This document shows positions 47,478-57,450 of a DNA stretch of 64,000 nt, piece after piece. Every line of letters begins with the position of its first letter. Position 1 is the stretch's first letter. The notes beneath the pieces are model-generated. The model saw only the letters and a list, made by a program, of their open reading frames with translations. It searched no databases and was not told the DNA's origin. The position numbers and the translations under genes were made by a program. The DNA lies in assembly GCA_037176725.1 (NCBI GenBank), contig JAZBRS010000039.1, positions 22,232,001 to 22,296,000 of the forward strand, read 5' to 3'. Source of the DNA: Posidonia oceanica (taxonomy: Eukaryota > Streptophyta > Magnoliopsida > Alismatales > Posidoniaceae).

Positions 47478-50099
47478 AAGAGGGGCTACAGGGGTATTTG
47501 CTGGGTGATGGGGGAATGGGTGATGCTACTAGGAAGGTGATGAGGGCCCTGGTTGAGACCTAGCTAGTAGGAAAATAGGGGGTCCTAACGGGGGTCTACC
47601 TAAAAGGGAGGCAGGGGCTTGGGCCTGAGGCCTAGCATGAAGGTGAATAGGGGCTTGAGCTTGACGATGCATGGCAGGTCGCACGGTAGAGCGCTCCGAC
47701 CTGGCACGCGGTCGGATCATATGAATCCCTGACTCGGAGTCATCAATTGCCGCACGGTAGAGGGAGAAGGGGAAGGGCTCAGAGATGTCATGAATAAGCT
47801 CAGAGGGGTCTACCATAGACGTGGCAGGCCCAGAAGGGAAGAGAGAATGGATTCCCGAGGTCCCCGTGCCTTCCATGTTGGAATGCTCCGGCAGAGGCTG
47901 GTGGACAATGCTGGGATGAGGAGATGCTAAAGCTAATGCAGGGGCAGATGCTGATGGAGGTGCAGAAGTGGATGCCTCATTTGTGTGGATCGTAATCGTT
48001 CCTGATTCGATCAGGTCCTGAATAGCATCCCGCAAAGTGAAACAACTATCTATCGAGTGCCCTATGGCTCGATGGAAGTCGCAAAAAAGATTCGCTTTAT
48101 GCTAATGCGGAAGTGGGATTGGCGGTAGGCGAACCTCGAGAAACCTCAGTTACGGTGTGACCTTGGGGAGGACGACACTTAGCAGTTCCACCAGTGGGGT
48201 GAATTGGCGCTGCTCTCTGAAATGTCGTCTTTTCCCTTGGTGTTGCCCTTGCTGGACCGGTGCAGCAGGATAGACTTGTCGGGCGGTGGTAGTGATTTGT
48301 GGAGTGGGGGGTGCCCAAGGTGCAGGTGCGTACACTACCTGATTTGGGGGAGGCCGGACCGACAAATGAACAGGCACAGGTGAGGGGTCAACATATGCAA
48401 TAGCAGTCTTCAGCAAATCTTTCTTCCTAGGACGGCTGCTGGTGCTACCGCTACTGTTGTTGTTGTTGGTGGTGCTGCTGCTGCTGTTGCTGACGGTGGC
48501 CTGCTTGGCAAACGCAGAGAGTGTAGGGATGTTGCCACTCTATAGCGAACTCTTGACACGGGTGCCAGCTCGAATCAATGCTGCAAAGGTTGTGACAGGT
48601 TGAATGCTGAGCAAGGCCCCAGTGGATGGCTGCGCACCCATGATAACGATCTCAAGGGACTCCTCGTCAGAGGGTCCATCTCGAACCTGTGAGGCAAGGG
48701 CGCACCAGTGGCCGACGTACTCCTCGAACGGCTCGCTGGGGTTCTGCTTGGTTGCGAGTAGGTCCGCGCACTTTGGGACCAGGTCGAGGTTGAAGGAGTA
48801 TTGTTCTAGGAACGCCTGGGAAAGGTCGTTCCAAGTCTTGATGGCGGCCATGTCAAGCGATGTGAACGACTTGAGGGCTGAGCTGGTCAGACTCTTCTGG
48901 AACAGGCGGATCAGCAACCTCTCGTTAGCTTGGAGCTGAGCGAGATCTCCACAGTATGCCATCAGATGGGCGACGGGGCAGCCTCTACCATTGTATTTAT
49001 CAAAATCTGGGATATGGAATTTCGGTGGGAGCATCGCCTCTGGAAAGTAGTAGAGGTCCCGGAATTGGTAGGACTAGTGGTCAGCACCCTGCACTAGACG
49101 TAGTGCCTTCTCCAAAACATCCATCCTATTATTGATGGGGTTCGGATTGGCTTCCGAAGGTGATGTAGCAGCATGGACAGGGACCACATACGTCGGCAGG
49201 GTCACACTGAGGTGCTCCTCTGGATCCACCATCGTGTCGCCTGGTGGCGCGATGTGATGGGCGACGTATCTGTGCGTGGGTGCAGTGTGTGCTGGAATGC
49301 ATGCTGGGGTAGGAAATTGTTGATGCAGGCGGTAGGAGTAGCTAGCATGTTGTGCAGTGTAGGGTGATGTAGAGTGCAGGAGCAACAACTGATACACTGG
49401 CACGGTGCCGGGCAGCGGGCCTGTGGGGTACTATGCTCCAACCAGCCTGATAGACTGGCCACCAGGTGGTGGAGGAATATGCTGTGCAGCGTGTTGTGCA
49501 AATGCAGGAGGCGGAAGCTGAGCCGCCATCGCCAGAGCAGTGAGTAGCTAGGGCGAGGGTCTAGGCAGGGGTGCAGTGGAGAAAGCCTGAAAGGCAGGAG
49601 TAGGCCGTAGACGAGCCTTAGGAGCAGTGGGAGTGAAGGAAGGGCGAAGAGATGGAGGTATGCCCTGCAGTCTTTGGGCAGTCTCCATCAGGTGTCGATA
49701 CTGCTCATCAAGGGACCCATCAGTGGGTATACTGAGTTGCAAGACCGACAGGGGACCAGATTCATGTGGCCGGGACTCAAACTGTCCAAGAGATAGGGAA
49801 TCTATGGCAAAGGTTGCCGTAGCAGAAGGGATGTCAAGAGAGACATAGCCCTGAGAAGGAGGGGTCAGAGGCGCCTTCGGAGCGCAAGTAGGGGTCATCA
49901 AGATGGGCTCGGTGACCGGATCCAGAGGGGCGTAGGTCTGCCAATGCCTTGAAGCATACTGGGGTATCCCAAGCACCAGAGGGTGAAACCCTAGTATCAC
50001 AAGGGGCACAGAGGGAGTCGAAGTGAGAGTCAGAGGGACCGAAGCAGAAATCCCCTCCAAGGCAACAGGAATCTGGGATTCACCGGCAAACTTGGCCAT
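47478..50099 (-). pseudogene. Tat gag polyprotein
   Basis: Open pieces 49548-50099, 49074-49403, 48540-49034, 48150-48416 and 47529-48035 all share one frame, starting at the Met of MAKFAGESQIP (50099). The gag domain has LPPKFHIPDFDKYNGRGCP, LAQLQANERLLIRLFQKSL, WNDLSQAFLEQYSFNLDLVP and SQVRDGPSDEESLEIVI. A zinc-binding segment FCDFHRAIGHSIDSC (C-H-H-C pattern) lies around 48030-48075. Stops include GADH*SYQFRD (TAG where the plus copy has Arg) and others. It is the counterpart of 29839-31606. Confidence 0.88.
48432..48500. repeat. CTG/GTT trinucleotide tract inside gag
   Basis: 'gctgctggtgct...gttgttgttgttggtggtgctgctgctgctg' encodes a Ser/Asn/Thr-rich run on the minus strand. Confidence 0.85.
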
Positions 50100-51281
50100 T
50101 GCTGACCGAGAGCGAGTGAGAACAGGGCTGCGACGAAAAGAAAGGGGACGAGTCCTACGAGGAGCTATTGTCGCGAAGACGAATAGCTCGAAAGAGGATG
50201 GTCAGGAACAGGTGTCGCAATAGGGGCATCAGTAAGAGAAAGAACTCAAGCTCCAGCTAAGGAACTCGCTCACTGACGTGTATGACAAGGCACAAAACAA
50301 ACGAAAGTAGGTGTTAAAACCTGAAAGTAAAATGCAAATGTATGGTATGAATGACAATGATGCAGCTGTGTGCTTTCTAGCATGCTCTCCCTCACCAGTC
50401 TAGTGTGTCCTAGTAGGTAGTCTACTTCGGATACTCACGAGTGTATTGGTCACCAACTCAGGTCAGAAAAAGTATGTCCCATGTCTAAATCATGGCCGAA
50501 GCTCAAGCAGTGATGGAGTGGTGCTTTAGGAGCCTCGGCCCTGCCAAAGCATTGGCGGTACCATCTACTAACACCGATGCGACCCCTGACAAAGGGGGAT
50601 AGACCGACCAACTCACGCCACACCAAAACAATGGAGCAAGAGACAGGAACTATCCTTCTTAGACTGGTAGGTGGACTCTGATGAGAAGATGCATGCCCTA
50701 TAAGATGCTTTATGCAAATGATTAGAGTTTTTTATCTTGCATGTTTTATTAACTCAAAGAGGATACAGGTGTGTTGAGGTCTCTAGTTCTCCTAGAGTTG
50801 ATTTTACTTGCCATATTTAGTTAGCCGTGGGGGAAGCAATCAGTCTCTAATTGTCCTTAGGCTTGATGCGAAAGGGGAAGAAAATCACCCAAACATAGTA
50901 AGCAAGCAACACACATCATTGCAAAATGCATGCGCATGGTATGGGCTAGTGTTGTAGACGTGATAGTGAAGGGAAAACACTTATCATATCAAAAGGCATG
51001 TATACATGGCTTGTGCATGTGTGGTGGCATAGCAAGTGTGTGAAACAAAGCATTCACCACCCAAAAAGCAAGTATTATTGCGCCAAGCAAATATTTAGAC
51101 ATGTAATGCAAGAAAATAAAGCCATGCAAGCAAACATAGCATCATGCAAGAGATAAAGCAGGTAAAGCAGACAGGCAAGCAAGCAAGCAGGCAAGGCTAC
51201 AAAGGCACAAGGCAAGCAAAGTGCGAAAACCAAGCAGGCAAGAAAGCCAAAACGAAAGCCAAAGCGAAAGCTAGAGTCTAG
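50100..51281 (-). other. 5' leader of the Tat element
   Basis: Non-coding region between PBS and gag. The part at 51120-51250 is rich in 'gcaag' repeats. No ORF with a recognisable product. Confidence 0.65.
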
Positions 51282-51301
51282 AATCCCCAATGGAGTCACC
51301 A
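51282..51301 (-). other. Primer-binding site of the Tat element
   Basis: The minus strand reads TGGTGACTCCATTGGGGATT, one base after the LTR end ...TAGTACA. It differs at two bases from the remnant at 4665-4685. Confidence 0.8.
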
Positions 51302-51302
51302 C

Positions 51303-51931
51303 TGTACTAATCCTGAAAATCGGTGCGTCCATGCACGATGCCAAAGCTCACGTGCATCGACCGAAATTGGGTCACTATTAGCGGTTGGATTCGAGGAAGG
51401 AAACTCTACTCGGAAAAGCTGGAAAAAGAGGAAAAAAGAAACATAAGACAAAATCAGAGTCGCCACCGTGTCTATTAAATTGGAAGACAAGGAAAACCAG
51501 AGAAATGCATGAAAAACATGCAAAAGATGCAAATGCTATGCAATGCTATGACTCGTGCCTAGGATGTAGGCATAATGGTCATTGCGGGCCATGAGAAAGG
51601 GCAACGACTCCTATTATGCACGGGGAAGGTGTTAGGCACCCCCGATACGTCCGAAGAATCGGTCTTTCTTAGGCTTCTCGCTCGCATATGCAGGATTTCA
51701 GTAATTACTTGCCTTTACTGTACGCCCGAGGGGTGAGAGATGCTATGAATGCCTAATGAATGCTTAAACTTGCTTAATATGCTATGATAAATGATTAAAA
51801 TTAAACGTGCAGACTATGTGCTCAACAACGCTGCTAGAGTTCCGAATAGGACAGGCCCTGGTTCATAAGAACTCTAGGCAGTAAGCATCACTGCCCTAAA
51901 TGCGATGCAAGTGAGAATCAAAGCAGCGATG
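51303..51931 (-). repeat. Tat-type 5' LTR D, truncated
   Basis: It matches 33468 to about 34093 of LTR C closely, with the conserved block at 51622-51645, and then stops at 'agcagcgatg'. About 2.6 kb of U3 is missing. Confidence 0.87.
51622..51645 (-). other. Conserved LTR block, copy in LTR D
   Basis: GGGGAAGGTGTTAGGCACCC followed by CCGA, identical to LTRs B and C. Confidence 0.75.
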
Positions 51932-52115
51932 TGTAGATGTGGATTTGGGGGTGTTTATGAAGATGACTATGCTTCCACATACGTTGTCAACTTTGTTGTG
52001 ATCGCCACTCGTCAATGGGTGGACAAGGTGCCTGGGGAAATGAAGATGATATGGGTAGTCAGCTCACTGGATCGACGGCAGGGTGTCGTCCAGCGGCATC
52101 CTCGTATTACGTGAG
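51932..52115. other. Unexplained 184-bp segment between two LTRs
   Basis: Not similar by eye to LTR C, D or E. A + frame is open through it (61 codons, including YASTYVVNFVVIATRQWVDK) and ends right at the LTR E boundary. It could be a fragment of a host exon, of another element, or chance. Confidence 0.4.
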
Positions 52116-52530
52116 TGTAGTAATCCTGAAATTTGGATCGTCCATGCATGATGCCAAAGCTCGCGTGCACCGATCGGAACTAGGTTCACTCTATGCAGGT
52201 GTGACCTCTTCCTAGGAGCCCACGGCGGGCCTCGCATGCTGCCATAGCTTGCGATGCGATCGTGCTGTGAGAGGGGGGAGAAGCCGCTGTCGGTAGTGAA
52301 TCCAAGGAGAAACTCGACTCGAAAACACCGGGAAAACGCGAAGATAAAAGAGATAAGACAAAAGGGAGTCGCCATCTAGTCTATTAAATCAGGAGATGAG
52401 GAAAATCGAGGAAATACAGGAAAACATGCAGATGGATGCAATGTTATGCAAAATGAATGACTCATGCCAAGGATAAGGGTAAAACGGTCATTGCGTGTCC
52501 AGAGAAAGGGTAAGGACTCCTGTTACGCAC

Positions 52531-52554
52531 GGGGAAGGTATTAGGCACCCCCGA
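52531..52554 (-). other. Conserved LTR block, copy in LTR E
   Basis: Same as 5059-5082 except 'gtatta' for 'gtgtta'. Confidence 0.75.
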
Positions 52555-52919
52555 CACGCCCAGAATCGATCTTTCTTGACTATTCTCGCTCGCATTTATA
52601 GGACATCAACGATGATTGCCTAACTGCACGTCCAAGGGACGAGGGATGGTATACCTATGCTATGGGTGCTCAGATGAATGCCTAAATGCTTAAATGCCTA
52701 AATGCCATGTATGTTGAAATAATCATGTGCGAATACATGCTATAAGTGTTGTGATGCGTGGAAAGAAAATAAACGTGCGATCTATGTGCTCAGCTACGCT
52801 GTCAGCGTTCCGAATAGGGTGAGCCTTGATTCGTGAGAACTACTAGTAGTAAACATCACTGCACTAATGCAAATGCAAGCGACAAAACGAAACAGCGGTG
52901 AAACCATTCATATGCAAGT

Positions 52920-53250
52920 GACATGCAAAGGAAAACAGGAGCGAATATGCAAAACGGTGCGAGAAACGAAGTCAGGCGTGCAAAACGGTGCAAAAGCGAA
53001 GGAAAACAAGAGTGGGTACGTAAAAGGATGCAAGCAGAAGTAAAACAGGATGTGGGCATGCAAAACAATGCAAATGCAAGCAAAACAAGATGCGGGCATG
53101 CAAAACAATGCAAATGCAAGCAAAATAGGGTGCAGGCACGCAAAACAATGCAAATGCAAGCAAAACAGGGTGCGGGCACGTAAAACAATGCAAATGCAAG
53201 CAAAACAGGATGCAAGCACTCAAAACAATGCAAATGTGAGCAAAACAGTG
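52920..53250. repeat. 40-bp minisatellite inside LTR E
   Basis: Units of 'tgcgggcatgcaaaacaatg' plus 'caaatgcaagcaaaacagga' are repeated about six times, preceded by degenerate copies. Confidence 0.9.
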
Positions 53251-55283
53251 CAAATGTGTGCAAGAATGCTAATGCAAGGGTGCATGAGCTAAATGCAATG
53301 TTAATTAGGATGAATGCATGCAAAAATGCAAGAAAAGGACCTAAATGCAGTATTTGAAAACTTACAAGGCCTAAATGCAATGCAAAGAAAGCATACAAAC
53401 TTGTAAAAGTTGAAAACATGGACTTATGTGCAATTTCAGAAAAGTATTGGGCTTTATATGCAATGAAATATGCAAATTTAAACTACTGATTCACAGAATG
53501 TGGACTTGAGTGCAATTATAGCATGTTTTTGTTTTTTTTGGTAATGCAATATGATTTAAATGCAGATTAAATGAGTTTTTAAATTACTGATGGACTGATA
53601 TGCAAATAAACATATTTTTTGGGTTTTTCAGTAATGCAATATTGTTTTAAATGCTGATTAAATGAAATGCATGAACTGTATGAGGACTAATGTGCAATTA
53701 AACTAAGTACAGGGGCTAAAATGCAATTCAGTAAGGTAAAAATGCAATTTAAATGAATGCATGCATGGCCTGTGGACTAAAATATAAAGAATGCAAATTG
53801 CAGGGGTTTTATGCAACGCAATAAGGTAAAATATGAATTTAAATGATATGTCTAACAAGTAGAGGACTGAAAAGTAATAAAAAACATAATACAGGATAAA
53901 AATTGCAATGTAATATGGTAAAGTATGGAATTAAATGATTTAACAATTGAACAGAGGACTTAAATGTAATAAAAATAAAGTACAGAATAAAAGATGCAAT
54001 ACAGTATGGTAAACTTAGAAGTTAAATGATTTTAACAATTGAACAGAGGACTGATGTGTAAATAAAATAAAATACAGGAGATAATTGCAATGTAATAAGC
54101 TAAAAAGATGAAATTAAATGACATTAATCAACCATAGGACCTAGATGTAAAGAAAACAAGTTATAGGACTAAAGCTAAAGAAAAACTAAAACATTTTGAA
54201 CTACAACAGGACTAAGATGTAATAAACGGAATTGATAGATATTTAATGCAATGTAATATAGTTTTAATTCAGATTTAAATCAAACCTAAACTATTGCTGG
54301 ACCTAAAAGTAATAAAAAAACTTAAAAGAACTAAATGCATTACATGGTAAACTTGATAAGTTAAAAACAACATAACTGAAAACCTAAAACTAATGGAATA
54401 TAAAAAAGCATGGCTACAGTGCCATGTCGCCGCCGCCGGGGAAGACGGCCTGGAACGGCGGAGGAGGCGGCGGAGCTCGTGGGGGTGTCCAGGCGGCGCA
54501 GCGAGGAGCGGAGCGGCAGCAGGACGGCCTGGCACGCGCACGGCGCGTTTTGCACCGGCGAGCGCTGCCGCGGAAGAGGCCCACTCCGGCGAGCTGCTGG
54601 CGGCAGCACAGGGCACGGAATCCGAAAAAGAACATATGGGGATGAAGAAGAGAGCGAGGCGGATCTAGGGGATGAGTTGCTTACTTGTTTCGCACACCGG
54701 GGTGGCCGGACGACCTTGTGGAAGTTCTATGGTTTTTCTTCTCTCTGTCCGTGGCTCTTGCCAGTGATGGCCTTGCAGGTGGACTCCTGGGTGGCTCTTG
54801 GAGGTGGTGAGTGGTGGATGAAGGCCATGGGGAGGGGCTGGCCGGAGGAGGAGGGCAGTAGGCTGCGTTTTCTTTAGGTTTTTTTTTCTTTCTCTCTCCT
54901 CCCTTCCTCTTCTTCTCTAGGTTACTTTTTTTTTGTGTTTTGGTTTCCACCTTTTTTCTTGGTTGCCCCCTTCTCTCCTAGGGTTGCTAGGGTTTTATAT
55001 CAGTGGGGAGGCAATGAGGGATATTGGATGAGGGTCAGATTGAGGCAATGGGATTAGGATTTGGTTTTTAAATGGTTTTTTTTGGTTTAGGGTTTGCATG
55101 GGATTTTTTGTTTTTGATTTTAATTATTTTAGGTTTGAATGAGTTTTAATTTAGATTAGTTTAAATGGATTTGGTTGTTGATTGTTTAAATTGATTCTAA
55201 TCTTAATTAAATTCCAGTTGAGATGGACTTTGTGTTTTAAATGGGTTTTAGGGTTTTAAAATGGAGTTTGGGGTTTAGTTTTT

Positions 55284-55304
55284 TTTAGGGTTTAGGGTTT
55301 AGGG
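55284..55304. repeat. Three telomere-like TTTAGGG units
   Basis: Three perfect units in a T-rich tract; shorter runs recur at 55776-55795 and 55872-55890. Likely a by-product of the 'gggttt'-rich LTR rather than a true interstitial telomere. Confidence 0.7.
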
Positions 55305-55582
55305 TTTGCATGGGATATTGGTTTGGGTTTTTTAGGGCTTTGGATTTAGAGATGGGTTTAGGTGTGGTTTCTACCTAGGTTTTCTAGGGTTTAGGTGTTT
55401 TGATTTATCCTAAGTCTTCTAGGTTTTTGTGCTTTGATTTAACCTAAGTTTTCTAGGGTTTTCATGTGAGTGACCCATGGTTTATGTGTTCCTAGGTTTT
55501 GTGAGGGTTCATGTGGGTTGAAAATTGTGCCTAAGCCTAGGGTTTAGTGTCTAGGTTTTGGGCTTTGCTAGGTTTTGTGTTT

Positions 55583-55753
55583 TTTTTTTTTTACCCTAAC
55601 CTACTATAGCTTAACGGATTTCTTCTTCAAGAAATCCCACAGGTCACAGGTTCGAAACCTGTGGGCTGCACGAAAGTGAAATTAATCCCATGCAAGAAAG
55701 AGTGGGAAAATCCCACTCAATATGTGGTGAGCGGGTTTCGAACCCACGGCTTG
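55583..55753 (-). mobile_element. tRNA-related SINE-like insertion
   Basis: Flanked by 14-bp direct repeats 'taggttttg(t/c)gttt' (55569-55582 and 55754-55767). On the minus strand it ends in a poly(A) run and has a B-box-like GGGTTCGAAACCC near its start. Inside, on +, TAGCTTAACGG followed by CACAGGTTCGAAACCTGTG (645-663 of the 55 kb block) resembles a tRNA D-arm and T-arm. No complete tRNA can be folded by eye. Known plant SINE family not identified. Confidence 0.55.
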
Positions 55754-56279
55754 TAGGTTTTGCGTTTGGTCCCTAGGGTTTAGGGTTTAGGTTTCTTTGG
55801 TTTTGAGTTTGAGTTTAACCTAGGATTTTCTAGGGTTTAGGATTTTTCTAAGGTGTTGTGTGAAGTGTCCCTAGGGTTTAGGGTTTAGGTTTGGTTTGAA
55901 TCCTAGGTGTAGTAATCCCGATGTTCAGATCGTCCATGCACATTGCCAAAGCTCGTGTGCACCGATCAGAATCAGGCTCACTATTAGCGGCTATGTCCGA
56001 GAAGGAAGACTTAACTCGAAAACATTTAAAAAGGAAAAAGGGGGAAGAAAATAAGAAGATAAGACAAAATCAGAGTCACCACCAAGTCTATTAGATCAGG
56101 AGACAAGGAAAATCGAGGGAATGCGTGAATAATCACGCAAAACCAAGCAAAAGATGCAATGCAGGGCAATGCAGAAGAAATGAGATGCAAATGAATGCAA
56201 ATGATGTGACTCGTGCCTAGAATAAGGGCAGTATGGTCATTGCGGGCCAAGAGAAAGGGCAAGGACTCCTGTTACGTGC

Positions 56280-56303
56280 GGGGAAGGTGTTAGGCACCCA
56301 CGA
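56280..56303 (-). other. Conserved LTR block, copy in LTR F
   Basis: Same as 5059-5082 except one base ('cacccacga'). Confidence 0.75.
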
Positions 56304-56599
56304 CACGCCCGAGAATCGGTCTTTCTAGGCTTACGCTCGCATACGCAGGGAAATGCAGACTTTGAATGCCTAAGTGCCAATGAATGCCTGTCTAGATGCT
56401 CAAAGGTGTGCTCTAAGTGAGGGAATGCAATGCAGGAAAGTAAACGTGCAATCTAAGCGCTCAGCAACGCTGTCTGTGTTCCGAACCGGGCGAAACCTGG
56501 CTCGGGAGAACTCCAGGCAGTAAGCATCACTGCCCTATATGCAAATGCAGGCGATAAAACAAAACAGCGGTGAAAATCGGCAATGCGGGCGACATGCAA

Positions 56600-57450
56600 G
56601 GGAAAACAACGAAAAACACGCAAAACGGTGCGAGAGGCGAAGCCGATACGCAAAACGATACAAGAATCGAGGTCGACGCGCAAAACGATGCGGGAAACGA
56701 AGCAAGAACGTAAAACAGTGCGAAAAACAAGGCAAGGACATAAAACAGTGCGAAAAACAAAGTCGGCATGCAGAATGGTGCAAGAAACAAGCGAGACACG
56801 CAAAACGGTGCGAGAAACGAGCGAGGCATGCAAAACGGTGTAGGAAACAAAGTGCCACGCAAAACGGTGCAAAAAAACAAAACGGCACGCAAAGCGGTGC
56901 AAGAAAACAAAGCGGCATGCAAAACGGTGCAAGAAACAAAGATGGTGCGCAAAACAGTGCAAGAAACAAAGATGGCGTGCAAAGCGGTGCAAGAAAATAA
57001 AGCGGCACGCAAAACGGTGCGAGAAAACAAAGTGGCACGCTAAAGGTGCGAGAAAACGAAATGACACGCAAAACAGTGCAAGAAAACAAAGCGGCACGCA
57101 AAACGGTGCAAGAAAACAGAACGGCACGCAAAACGGTGTAAGAAAACAGAGCGGCATGCAAAACTGTGCAAGAAATAAAGCTGGCATGCAAAACGGTGCA
57201 AGAAACAAAGCTGGCACGCACAACGATGCAAGAAACCAAAGCGGCACGCAAAACGATGCAAGAAACAAAGCTGGCGCACAAAATGGTGCAAGAAAACGAA
57301 GCGTCATGCAAAACAGTGCAAGAAAACAAAGCGGCACGCAAACCGGTGCGTGAAAACAGAGTGGCACGCAAAACAGTGCACTAAACAAAGCTGGAATGCA
57401 AAACGGTGCAAGAAAACAAAGTGGCACGCAAGACGGTGTGAGAAACAGGG
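56600..57450. repeat. 30-bp minisatellite inside LTR F
   Basis: About 28 monomers of the type 'gcggcacgcaaaacggtgca' plus 'agaaaacaaa'. The unit length of 30 keeps all frames open, giving a minus-strand ORF of 341 codons with a 10-residue periodicity. Confidence 0.92.

Larger units (their letters stand above)
33468..51931 (-). mobile_element. Tat/Ogre-like Ty3/gypsy retrotransposon, nearly complete
   Basis: It runs from the 5' LTR (51303-51931, truncated) through PBS, gag, protease, RT, RNase H, second RNase H, integrase, an extra ORF, a hairpin array and PPT to the 3' LTR (33468-36711). The internal part is about 14.6 kb. The second RNase H between RNase H and integrase is the hallmark of the Tat branch, and the size and giant LTRs fit Ogre-like members. 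All coding parts have stops and there are at least two frame changes. The 5 bp left of the 3' LTR are GTCGC; the matching duplication is lost with the truncated 5' LTR. Confidence 0.9.
52116..55907 (-). mobile_element. Tat-type LTR E, interrupted at its U3 side
   Basis: It starts on + with 'tgtagtaatcctg' and has the U5 block, the conserved block (52531-52554), a 40-bp minisatellite (52920-53250), an 'aatgcaa' tract (53260-54330), a GC-rich core (54410-54850) and a T-rich tract with TTTAGGG runs. No PBS lies on its left. Its TGTTGACA end is missing because LTR F begins at 55908. At 52200-52320 a second variant of the U5 module ('gcgatgcgatcg...gtgaatcca') is inserted; a matching one sits in LTR B at 5880-5960. 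A SINE lies at 55583-55753. Confidence 0.82.

Noticed and set aside
55284..55304. Interstitial telomere from a chromosome fusion
   Set aside because: Only three units within a generally 'gggttt'-rich LTR tract.
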